NCBI RefSeq assembly: GCF_900114325.1
Contig: NZ_FOSR01000005.1
Coordinates: forward strand, 186,001-250,000
Length of the DNA stretch: 64,000 bases
Source of the DNA: Rhodanobacter glycinis
GTDB lineage: Bacteria; Pseudomonadota; Gammaproteobacteria; Xanthomonadales; Rhodanobacteraceae
Direction of reading: 5' to 3'
Part shown: positions 1 to 9,110 of the stretch, piece after piece
How positions within the stretch are numbered: position 1 is the first letter of the stretch
How the letters are laid out: every line of letters begins with the position of its first letter
Program-made: the position numbers and the translations under genes
Notes under the pieces: generated by a model
Databases searched by the model: none
Told to the model about the DNA's origin: nothing
The model's input: only the letters and a program-made list of their open reading frames with translations

Positions 1-303
1 GGTGGGCAGGATGTCGAGCGTGGTCACGTCGCCGGAAAGCGCCGGGATGTCGCGCTTGAAGTCGGCATGCAAGCGCACCGGGATGCCGTCGGCCACCTGC
101 AAGGTGCCGTCGATCGAATGGAAGGTCATGCCGGTGTAGCTGTTGTTCTGGATGCGCAGGACCAGGTGCCATTGCCCGTCGGGGCGCACGCTCATCTGCT
201 GGATGGTGACGGTGGGCGGAAACACGCTCTTGCGCGGCGGTCCGCAGGCGGCCAGGCCGGCGGCCAGTGCGACAAGGGCGATGCAGCGAAGCAGTCGTTT
301 CAT
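1..303 (-). CDS. Putative lipoprotein, LEA14/WHy-like (partial, 3' end outside window)
   Basis: The reading frame starts with ATG at 303 on the reverse strand and runs off the window edge without a stop, giving 101 residues of the N-terminal part. It begins MKRLLRC, continues as a hydrophobic stretch and reaches a lipobox-like LAAC near residue 20, so it is probably a lipid-anchored envelope protein. After the lipobox, the pattern PPTVTIQQMSV...LVLRIQNNSY...IDGTLQVADGIPV is what is expected of LEA14/WHy beta-sandwich lipoproteins (basic N-term, 'LRIQN' in place of LRVxNPN). That family assignment is inference. It is transcribed away from the SET-domain gene. Confidence 0.7.
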   Translation of the reverse strand, partial: MKRLLRCIALVALAAGLAACGPPRKSVFPPTVTIQQMSVRPDGQWHLVLRIQNNSYTGMTFHSIDGTLQVADGIPVRLHADFKRDIPALSGDVTTLDILPT

Positions 304-435
304 GGATAGGCCTCAAACGATTGTTTGAATCTTGGCGGGAGCCGCGGCGCGCGTCAATGCCGGGAACGTGGACGGTTCCCATCCGGACGGGCTGCGGGCA
401 TGATGCTAGGTCCCTCTCAGTCAGCGTTGAACACC

Positions 436-903
436 ATGACCCGTCGCATCGCCGCCCGTCGCTCGCCCATCCACGGCAATGGCGTTTTCGCCGTCGCCCC
501 GATCAGGAAGGGCGAGGAAGTCATCGAGTACAAGGGCACGCTGATGACCCACGACGAAGCCGACGAGATGTACGGCGACGGCGGCGAAACCGGCCACACC
601 TTCCTGTTCACGCTGAACGAGCACTACCTGATCGACGCCAACCGCAAGGGCAATACCGCGCGCTGGATCAACCACAGCTGCGCGCCGAACTGCCGCGCGC
701 TGGTCGAGGAAAGCACCAGCGGCGACCCGCGCAAGGACAAGGTGGTGATCGAGGCGATCCGTGCAATCAAGCCGGGCGAGGAGCTCACCTACGACTACGG
801 CATCACCTTGGACGTGCCGCACACGGCGCGGTTGAAAAAGCTGTGGAAGTGCCTGTGCGGCGCGCCGAACTGCACGGGTACGCTGCTCAAGCCCAAGCGT
901 TAG
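436..903 (+). CDS. SET-domain protein (probable lysine methyltransferase)
   Basis: This 155-residue protein is almost entirely a SET domain. GNGVFA lies near the N-terminus (residues about 14-19), the S-adenosylmethionine/substrate motif is NHSCAPN in the middle, and ELTYDYG follows towards the C-terminus. A post-SET-like cysteine cluster (CLCGAPNCTG) closes the protein. SET proteins transfer methyl groups from SAM to protein lysines; the bacterial substrate is unknown here. I chose ATG 436 because the domain begins right after it; an upstream TTG at 325 would add 37 low-complexity residues. No signal peptide is visible, so it is probably cytoplasmic. It is a single gene between oppositely transcribed neighbours. 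Confidence 0.85.
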   Translation: MTRRIAARRSPIHGNGVFAVAPIRKGEEVIEYKGTLMTHDEADEMYGDGGETGHTFLFTLNEHYLIDANRKGNTARWINHSCAPNCRALVEESTSGDPRKDKVVIEAIRAIKPGEELTYDYGITLDVPHTARLKKLWKCLCGAPNCTGTLLKPKR

Positions 904-962
904 CTGCAAGGCCGTGCGTCACGGCACGGCCGCAAGCGGTACCCTGGCTTGCGTGGCCGGCA

Positions 963-1808
963 TCATCGGCTGCTGTCAGCGTGAGGCGTTCCGCTGGCTG
1001 GCGCATGGAGGGCGGGCGCACTGGTTTTCTGCAGCGTGCCGATCGTCACCGTGCCGTACCACTGGGCATCCCGTGCGGCAAAGTAATTGCGCGGATCCAG
1101 CAGCGCCGGATCGTAAGTGCCGCAGCCTTCCCGGGGTACTTCCATGCCGCCCAGGAACAGCGATATGCCATTGCAGTTCGGTCGATCCAGTGGCGTTGCG
1201 GCAACCGTCCGGATACCGAAGTCGAAACCGGTATGCGAGCCGGTAACCCCGCGCCTGGCGTCCAGCAGCGCCTGTTTCATCCGCGGCTTGGCGATAGCGT
1301 CGCCATAGGTGCGCGAAAGCGCCTCCAGCTGCGTTCTTGCCGCGTCGGCCTGTGCGCCGGAAAGGCTGTTGCAGACCGCATCACGGGCGCGTACGAAGGT
1401 GGGGTAGTGCCGCTCGGATGCAAGCGTCATCCAGGCGCATGCCATGACGGGATCCCTGGCAACGCCGCGGCCGTTCATATACATCATGCCGATGCTCAAT
1501 TGCGACAGCTTGTCGGCGTAGCGTGCGCCGTACTTGAAGTACTTCAACGCCTTGGCGTAATTGCCTGCAAACAGGTTGCGCATGCCGGCGAACTGGCCGA
1601 ACAGGTCTGGATGTCCCCAGGTGGAAGCATGATCCATGGCATCGAGAACGCCCTGGAGTTTGGGGGTGACGCGTGGCGGCGGCACGCTACCCGCATGGGC
1701 GATGGGCGCAGGCGGCGAGGTGGTGTCGGCCGGGTCGGCGTGAGCCGGAATGGCCGTTGCAGGCAGCAGCAGGCACATTGTCGCGGCAAGCAGGATGGAC
1801 TGCCTCAT
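963..1808 (-). CDS. Secreted Sel1-repeat (TPR-like) protein
   Basis: The ATG at 1808 opens a clear signal peptide (MRQSILLAATMCLLLPATAIPAHA is the region; cleavage is expected after AHA at about residue 24), which is why I prefer it to the upstream ATG at 1856. The central part holds Sel1-like repeat signatures: A..YFKYGARYADKLSQLSIGMMY followed by NGRGVARDPVMACAWMTLA. These repeats form alpha-solenoids for protein-protein contacts. The C-terminal third has several cysteines (CNSL, CNGI, CGTYD) that could form disulphides in the periplasm. No enzymatic motif is seen. It lies downstream of glpK in the same direction, 121 nt away, and need not share its function. Confidence 0.75.
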   Translation of the reverse strand: MRQSILLAATMCLLLPATAIPAHADPADTTSPPAPIAHAGSVPPPRVTPKLQGVLDAMDHASTWGHPDLFGQFAGMRNLFAGNYAKALKYFKYGARYADKLSQLSIGMMYMNGRGVARDPVMACAWMTLASERHYPTFVRARDAVCNSLSGAQADAARTQLEALSRTYGDAIAKPRMKQALLDARRGVTGSHTGFDFGIRTVAATPLDRPNCNGISLFLGGMEVPREGCGTYDPALLDPRNYFAARDAQWYGTVTIGTLQKTSAPALHAPASGTPHADSSR

Positions 1809-1928
1809 GGCCTTGTTTCTCCCTTGTTCGGAACGTGAGCTCCGCACCCGGCGCACTGGCGGAGCAGGTGATCGATCATCGCATATCCCCCAGGCGGACA
1901 GCGATGCGCCAGCCGGATGCTGCCGCTT

Positions 1929-3497
<1,569 letters not shown>

Positions 3498-3518
3498 TCA
3501 CCGATTGCCGTCGGATGG

Positions 3519-5033
3519 TCACGACATGCACGCCTCGGCCTTCGCGAGATCGGCCTGTTCGAGATAGGCCTTGAGTCGCGCCACGTCGTCGTCGCCAACC
3601 TGCAGGCCGAGTTTGCTGCGGCGCCAGAGCACATCGGTGGTGTCGATGGCCCACTCCTGCTCGCGCAGGTAATCCACCTCGGCCTGGTACAGGTCGGCGC
3701 CGAAACACGGGCCAAGCTCGTCGAGATTGCGCGCCTTGCCGAGAATCTGCGCGCTACGGGTGCCGTAGCTGTGTGCCAGGCGCCATGCCAGCGCTGGCGG
3801 CAACCATGGATGGGCTTGCTGCAGTTCGCGCTGATACCCGTCGATATCGTGGCGTTCGCCGCCGGGCAGCGGATGGCCCTTGGCCGTCCACGCCGCTGAC
3901 GTCACCGGCAGCAGGGGTGACAGGCGATCCAGCGCTTCCTCGGCCAGTTTGCGCGCCGTGGTCAGCTTGCCGCCGAACACGTTGAGCAACGGCGCGCCGT
4001 GCGTGTCGAGTTCCAGCAGGTAGTCGCGACTGACTTCCGAGGCGTTGTCCTCTTCGTCTTCCAGCAAAGGGCGCACGCCGCTGTAGTTCCACACCACGTC
4101 AGCGGGGGTGATGTTGCGCTTGAAATAGCGGTTGGCGGCCTCGCACAGGTAGCGCGTTTCCACGCCGTCGATGTGCGGGGCGGCGGGGTCGGCGTGATAG
4201 TCGACGTCGGTGGTGCCGATCAGGGTGAAGTCGTGCTCGTAGGGAATGGCGAACACGATGCGCCGATCCGGCTGCTGGAAGATGTAGGCGTGGTCGTGCT
4301 CGAACAGTCGCGGCACCACGATGTGGCTGCCTTTCACCAGGCGCAACGTGTGATCGTGGCCGACGCTGGCGACCTGGTCGAGGAATTGCACGGCCCACGG
4401 GCCGGTGGCATTGACCAGGGCCCTGGCGCGCACGGAAGTGGATTCGCCCTTTGATGATTGCAGCTGGGCGTTCCAGCCATCGCCATCGCGCCGTGCGCTG
4501 ATGCAACGCGTATGCGTGAGGATGGTCGCGCCACGGTCGCGCGCATCCATCGCGTTCAGCACCACCAGCCGCGCGTCCTGCACCCAGGCATCGGAGTAGA
4601 CGAAGCCGGTGTGGAACTCGTCGCGCAACGCGGGTCCCGCCACATGCTTGCGCAGCGAGACGCGGCGCGAGCCGGGCAGGGTGCGGCGGCCACCGCCGAG
4701 GTGATCGTACAGAAACAGGCCCAGCCGGATCATCCATGCCGGACGCAGATGCGACTGGTGCGGCAGTACGAAGCGCAGCGGCCAGATGATGTGCGGCGCG
4801 GTCTTCAGCATCACCTCGCGCTCGGCCAGCGCCTTGCCGACCAGCGCGAACTCGAACTGCTCCAGGTAGCGCAGGCCGCCGTGAATGAGCTTGGTGCTGG
4901 CGCTGGAGGTATGCGCGGCCAGATCGTCGCGTTCGCACAGGCAGACCGACAGCCCGCGCCCGGCCGCATCACGCGCGATGCTGGCGCCGTTGATGCCGCC
5001 CCCGACCACCAGCAGGTCGAACTGTTCAGTCAT
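3519..5033 (-). CDS. glpD: Aerobic glycerol-3-phosphate dehydrogenase
   Basis: This FAD enzyme oxidises sn-glycerol 3-phosphate to dihydroxyacetone phosphate at the inner membrane and passes electrons to quinone. The 504-residue protein starts MTEQFDLLVVGGGINGASIA, a dinucleotide-binding fold for FAD at residues 7-25. Further family blocks are TSSASTKLIHGGLRYLE, GLFLYDHLGG, KGSHIVVPRL, TLIGTTDVDY and the C-terminal domain with RAQILG-type and DVLWRRSKLGL motifs. ATG 5033 was chosen over an upstream ORF extension (to 5204) that crosses the REP hairpin at 5139-5227. It is upstream of glpK in the same direction and probably the first gene of a glpD-glpK unit. Confidence 0.97.
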   Translation of the reverse strand: MTEQFDLLVVGGGINGASIARDAAGRGLSVCLCERDDLAAHTSSASTKLIHGGLRYLEQFEFALVGKALAEREVMLKTAPHIIWPLRFVLPHQSHLRPAWMIRLGLFLYDHLGGGRRTLPGSRRVSLRKHVAGPALRDEFHTGFVYSDAWVQDARLVVLNAMDARDRGATILTHTRCISARRDGDGWNAQLQSSKGESTSVRARALVNATGPWAVQFLDQVASVGHDHTLRLVKGSHIVVPRLFEHDHAYIFQQPDRRIVFAIPYEHDFTLIGTTDVDYHADPAAPHIDGVETRYLCEAANRYFKRNITPADVVWNYSGVRPLLEDEEDNASEVSRDYLLELDTHGAPLLNVFGGKLTTARKLAEEALDRLSPLLPVTSAAWTAKGHPLPGGERHDIDGYQRELQQAHPWLPPALAWRLAHSYGTRSAQILGKARNLDELGPCFGADLYQAEVDYLREQEWAIDTTDVLWRRSKLGLQVGDDDVARLKAYLEQADLAKAEACMS

Positions 5034-5138
5034 CGTCTGCTCCGTGGGCGGCGTCGTTGCAAACGATGGTAGCGGCAGCGGCGGTTTCCGTGGTGGAAGG
5101 GCCGGTTCGGTATCCATCCGCGATGAGCGCACAGCCTT

Positions 5139-5227
5139 CGGTAGGAGCCCGCTGGCGGGCGATGCTCTTGCTTTCCGTTTCGGGAAGCGCCAGAGCAAGA
5201 GCATCGCCCGCGAGCGGGCTCCTACCG
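5139..5227. repeat. REP-type inverted repeat pair (BIME-like), copy 1
   Basis: Two 33-34 nt arms, 5139-5172 and 5193-5227, are near-perfect inverted copies (one mismatch seen) separated by about 20 nt. The outer ends read GGTAGGAGCCCGCTGGCGGG and the complement, the head typical of REP elements in Pseudomonas and Xanthomonadales, each of which folds by itself (AGCCCGCTGGCGGGC). The pair lies between glpD and the EF-G-like gene, both reverse, so it could also protect mRNA ends or terminate transcription. Related copies lie at 24356-24433 and 60719-60799. Confidence 0.85.
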
Positions 5228-5246
5228 GTCGCTCTCGCCGCGGGTA

Positions 5247-7286
5247 TCAATCTTCGTCGGCGCGTGGTCGCCATGCCTCGCTCAGCTGTTTCTGCACCGG
5301 GGCCGGCACCGGCTCGTAGTGGCTGAGGTCGAGGCTGTAGCGGCCGCGGCCGCCGGTCATGGATTTCAGTTCGGTGGCGTAGTCGATGAGTTCGGCCAGC
5401 GGCGCCTGGGCCTTGAGCAGCAGCTCGCCGCCGTGTTGCGCATCGGTGCCCAGGATGCGCGCGCGTTTGCCGGCCAGGCCGCCAGTGACGTCGCCCACGC
5501 TGGTTTCGGGAATCGATACCTCCATGTCCACGATGGGTTCGAGCACGATCGGCCGCGCCTTGACCACCGCGTCGAGGAAGGCCTTGCGGCCGGCGCTGAC
5601 GAAGGCGACTTCCTTCGAGTCCACCGGGTGGTGCTTGCCGTCGTACACCGTCACGCGCAGGTCCTGCATCGGATAGCCGGCCACCGCGCCGGCATCCATC
5701 GCCTGGCGCACGCCCTTCTCGACGGAGGGCAGGAACTGGCCGGGAATCACGCCGCCCTTCACCGCGTCGACGAACTCGAAGCCGGTACCGCGCTCCAGCG
5801 GTTCCACGCGCAGGAACACTTCGCCGAACTGGCCGGCACCACCGGTCTGCTTCTTGTGGCGGTAATGGCCTTCGGCCTGGCTGGCGATGGTCTCGCGGTA
5901 GGCGATGCGCGGCGGGTGCGTGGTCACCTCCACGCCGTAGCGCTCCTTCATGCGCTCCAGCACGGTTTTCAGGTGCAGGTCGGACAGGCCGCGCACCACC
6001 GTCTCGTTGAGTTCCTTGTGATGTTCCACGCGCAGGCAGGGGTCTTCCTCGGACAGCCGCAGCAGCGCCAGCGACAGCTTTTGTTCCTGGCCTTTATGCT
6101 TCGGTTCCAGGGCCAGGCCGAACATCGGCTGCGGGAAGCGCAGCGGGGCCAGGTGGATGCGGTCCTCATCGTGCGAGTCGTGCAGCACCGCGTCGAAGTG
6201 GATGTCTTCCACCTTGGCCACGGCAGCGATATCGCCCGGAATCGCGTGCTCGATCTCTTCGTGCGCCTTCGCGTTCATGCGGAACAGATGGCCCACCTTG
6301 AACGGCTTGTGCACGTCGTCGACGAACAGTTGCGAGTCGCGCCGCACCGTGCCTTGCCAGACCCGGAAAATGCCGAGCTTGCCCACGAATGGATCGTTGA
6401 TGATCTTGAACACGTCGGCGATGACGTGATCGTCGGCCGCGCCGCTGACGGCGATCGGGGTGTTGTCTGCGTTCCGGAACGGTGGTGCATTGCCTTCGCC
6501 GGGATGCGGCAGCATGCGCTCGATCAGCTCCAGCAATTCGGCCACGCCGGTGCCGTTGCGCGCGCTGAGGAAACAGATCGGCACCAGATGGCCTTCGCGC
6601 AGGCATTGCTCGAACGCGTCGTGCAATTGCCTGGGGCCGAGTGCGGATTCACCCTTGTCGAGATAGGCGCCCATCGTCGCCTCGTCGATCTCCACCACCT
6701 GGTCGAGGATCTGCTGGTGCGCCTCGGCCAGCGTGGAGAAATCGGTGGCGCCGCTGGTGTGGAAGAAGCAGTCGAGTACCCGCTTGCCGCCTTGCGCGGG
6801 CAGGTTTACCGGCAGGCATTCGGCACCGAACGCTTCGCGCAGCTTTTCCACCAGCGTGCCAAGCCGGGCGCCTTCGAAGTCGATCTTGTTCACCACCAGC
6901 ACGCGCGCCAGCCCGCGTTCGCGCGCATGTTCCATCATGCGTCGCGTGCCGTGCTCGATGCCGTTGATGGCATTCACCACCACCATCGCGGTCTCCACCG
7001 CGGCAAGCGCGGACAGCGTGCCGCCGCGGAAATCGTGGTAGCCGGCGGTGTCGATCAGATTGATGTGGCAGCCGCCGTGGTCGATGCCGGCGATGCAACT
7101 GTCGATGGAGTGGCCGCGTGCCTTCTCCTGCGCGTCGGTATCCGACTGGGTGGTGCCGCGCTCGATCGAGCCCTGCACCTGGATCGTGCCTCCGGCGTGC
7201 AGCAAGGCTTCGAACAGCGTGGTCTTGCCGGTGCCGGAATGGCCGGTCATGGCGATGTTGCGGATGCTTTCCGTGGTGTACGACAC
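5247..7286 (-). CDS. Elongation factor G-like GTPase (second EF-G type)
   Basis: This 679-residue translational GTPase has the domain order of EF-G. Its G1 loop is GHSGTGKTT (residues 15-23), unlike the AHxDAGKTT of the housekeeping EF-G, G3 is DTAGYHDF and G4 is NKID. Domains II to V follow, with the domain IV block HKKQTGGAGQFGEVFLRVEP. The GHSGTGKTT form marks the EF-G-like paralogue family, whose role is not the main translocation step; some members act in recycling or are uncharacterised. I place the start at GTG 7286 because AGAGGAGGG lies 7 nt upstream and the G domain begins right after; the longer ORF to 7373 has no family similarity. It sits apart from any str operon (no rpsL, rpsG or tufA), which supports the paralogue call. 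Confidence 0.9.
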   Translation of the reverse strand: MSYTTESIRNIAMTGHSGTGKTTLFEALLHAGGTIQVQGSIERGTTQSDTDAQEKARGHSIDSCIAGIDHGGCHINLIDTAGYHDFRGGTLSALAAVETAMVVVNAINGIEHGTRRMMEHARERGLARVLVVNKIDFEGARLGTLVEKLREAFGAECLPVNLPAQGGKRVLDCFFHTSGATDFSTLAEAHQQILDQVVEIDEATMGAYLDKGESALGPRQLHDAFEQCLREGHLVPICFLSARNGTGVAELLELIERMLPHPGEGNAPPFRNADNTPIAVSGAADDHVIADVFKIINDPFVGKLGIFRVWQGTVRRDSQLFVDDVHKPFKVGHLFRMNAKAHEEIEHAIPGDIAAVAKVEDIHFDAVLHDSHDEDRIHLAPLRFPQPMFGLALEPKHKGQEQKLSLALLRLSEEDPCLRVEHHKELNETVVRGLSDLHLKTVLERMKERYGVEVTTHPPRIAYRETIASQAEGHYRHKKQTGGAGQFGEVFLRVEPLERGTGFEFVDAVKGGVIPGQFLPSVEKGVRQAMDAGAVAGYPMQDLRVTVYDGKHHPVDSKEVAFVSAGRKAFLDAVVKARPIVLEPIVDMEVSIPETSVGDVTGGLAGKRARILGTDAQHGGELLLKAQAPLAELIDYATELKSMTGGRGRYSLDLSHYEPVPAPVQKQLSEAWRPRADED

Positions 7287-7728
7287 GATGCGACCCTCCT
7301 CTGGAACGGGTTTTCCGGAGCGCGGGGTCGTGTCGGCATGATCGGCGCCGCACGAGGCCGCGCGTGGCGGCAACCGGCCTGCGAACAGGCTTCTGCATGG
7401 CGGGCCGTCATGGTCGTCCGGGGCGCGGGACGCGAGGGGCGGTCATGGCGGGATACGGCGTCAGACACTGTCTTCGCGCCGTCTGCATAGACTTGTGCCA
7501 TCGACGGGCCCGGTCAAGCTGCACTGCGGGGCGGAACCCGGGCGGGTATGCCATGGTCTGTGATAGCGCGGACCATGGGCGCCGCATTCGGCGCACCACC
7601 GGACATGACGAGGACGAGTCATCGAACACCCCGACCAGGTCGAACATCACCGCTGGGCTTCGCCAGCCGCAGACGCCACGCGCGGGCTGGCGCCGCTGGA
7701 CGGCGACACCCGCGCGCTGCTGCACGAG
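7287..7728. other. Divergent intergenic region with an 8-bp-arm inverted repeat
   Basis: No convincing gene is present between the reverse EF-G-like gene and the forward proline-rich protein. The main structure is CCATGGTC at 7551-7558 facing GACCATGG at 7571-7578, a perfect inverted repeat with a 12 nt loop and no T-run. It could be an operator or an RNA hairpin ahead of the downstream gene. The reading frame of the downstream protein is open back to 7609 but shows no ATG or GTG, so part of this stretch may be coding. Confidence 0.5.
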
Positions 7729-8592
7729 TTGCGCTGGCGCGAGCCGCCGCGCGACCGCCGCCGCCTGTGGGGCGTGCTGGCGCTCACGGTGCTGCTGCAT
7801 GCACTGTTCGGTGCGTTGACCTGGTACGAGATGCGGCCGCATGCCTTGCCGGCGACCTCTGTGCGGGCAGACGACGTGTTGCAGGTGCGGTTCATCACCA
7901 GCGCACCTGCACCTTCGCCCACGGCGGTACCGCCTCCGCCGGCGTTGCCCGCGCTGGGGTCACCCGCGTCGAAAGCCCGGCCGCCGGCCCGCGTCACCCG
8001 CGAACCGCTCGACAAGCATGCGATGACCGTCAGCCTGCCCGCCGCCTCGCCGCCGCAGTTGTACCGGCCCGACGGCGCGGTGCGCGTGGCACCGGCCACG
8101 GCGGCCAGCGCGGCGATCCCAGCCTATCGATCCGGCGTGCTGCAAGGTGGCGACAAACAGATATTGCGACACGATGCCGGCGACAAGTACCGCGGCACGG
8201 ACACGCGTTTCGCACAGTACTTTCCGCCACCGGGCGAAAGCTCGGTGGATACCGCGCTGCGCAAGGTCATCGAAAAGACCACCAAGACCGGCACCATCCA
8301 CCTGCCCAAGGGCGTGCGTATCCACTGTTCCACGGTGTTGTTCATCCTGCCGGCCGGTTGTGGCGGCGATCCGCCCGCGCCGCCGCCGCCCAACGACGGC
8401 GATGAACGCCTGAGCATGGCACCCGCGCCGTTGACCAAATCGCCACACGCACCCAAGCCACCCAGTGTCGATCAGTGCATCGCGATCTACCGTGCCAACA
8501 AGCCGCTGCCCTACGGTTGCCCAGTGGATACCCCCAGTCGTGCGGTGGACGCCCAGATGCGCGAACGCGAGCGTCAATCGTCCGGTCATTAG
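7729..8592 (+). CDS. Proline-rich transmembrane protein, paralogue 1 of a tandem pair
   Basis: The 287-residue protein has a short basic N-terminus, one membrane segment (residues about 14-33), a proline/alanine-rich periplasmic linker and a C-terminal module near residues 155-215 with TRF..Y..P.GESSVDTALR, then HLPKGVRIHC. The same module ends the next protein, so the two are paralogues. The topology resembles TonB-like or envelope-spanning proteins, but no TonB C-terminal domain is seen and I do not recognise the module. Start is uncertain: TTG 7729 is used, with the frame open to 7609 but without ATG/GTG; a rarer start further upstream is possible because LAPLDGDTRALLHEL reads like real protein. 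Similar proteins in Xanthomonadaceae are, as I recall, named 'transmembrane repetitive protein'. Confidence 0.7.
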   Translation: MRWREPPRDRRRLWGVLALTVLLHALFGALTWYEMRPHALPATSVRADDVLQVRFITSAPAPSPTAVPPPPALPALGSPASKARPPARVTREPLDKHAMTVSLPAASPPQLYRPDGAVRVAPATAASAAIPAYRSGVLQGGDKQILRHDAGDKYRGTDTRFAQYFPPPGESSVDTALRKVIEKTTKTGTIHLPKGVRIHCSTVLFILPAGCGGDPPAPPPPNDGDERLSMAPAPLTKSPHAPKPPSVDQCIAIYRANKPLPYGCPVDTPSRAVDAQMRERERQSSGH

Positions 8593-8607
8593 GACGCCTC
8601 TGATTTT

Positions 8608-9031
8608 GCCCGTCATCCCGGCGAAAGCTCACTGCTGTCCGGAATAATTTTGAACCCTGTGGTTCCGCATGACTTGTACCGATACCGCACCCTCGCTCGT
8701 CATTCCGGCGCAGGCCGGAGGCGCCTTTCAACAGACGGCTGTCTGGTCATCCAGTAGCCGTATGGCTTGGACAGGCGTGATCGCTACTGGATCCCGGCCT
8801 GCGCCGGGATGACGAGCCGGAGAGGTGGTCGCTGCCAGAAATGGAGTCGTCCCCTTGTTGCATCTCGCGCAAGCGGCGCGGGTAGTCACTCTTGAAGGAC
8901 ATCCCAGGAATATTTCGGACAGCAGTGAGCGAAAGCTTGGATCCAGTGACTGTAATCTCTTGAATGCAAGGACGCTGGATTCCAGCTTGACCGGCCCTTC
9001 GGCCGTTGAGAGCCGCTGGAATGACAAGCAA
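8608..9031. repeat. Cluster of family B repeats (GTCATCCCGGCGAAAGCCGGGAT type)
   Basis: The 518 nt between the two paralogues hold no gene but a run of repeat copies. A degenerate copy starts at 8608. A well-formed nested palindrome spans 8695-8817: the outer arms read GCTCGTCATTCCGGCGCAGG and its counterpart ending in CCGGGATGACGAGC, and the inner arms are ATCCAGTAGC (8749-8758) and GCTACTGGAT (8783-8792). A third, decayed copy with GGATCCAGTGAC and GCTGGATTCCAGC covers 8938-9031. Other copies of family B lie at 19521-19607 and 42112-42140. The array could have been laid down when the two paralogues were duplicated or afterwards. Confidence 0.75.
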
Positions 9032-9110
9032 GAAGCTGATGGTTCAGATCCTCACTTGGATACGTGGCGCGGGCACAAGAAATCCCGCCGCGCCCGCTAC
9101 ACTGCGCTGC

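Noticed and set aside
5139-5227. Simple rho-independent terminator of the EF-G-like gene
   Set aside because: There is no T-run, the arms are too long, and the same ends recur at other loci, so it is a REP pair that may at most terminate incidentally.
5319-7490. 723-codon plus-strand open frame
   Set aside because: It is antisense to the EF-G-like gene, which has all GTPase motifs.
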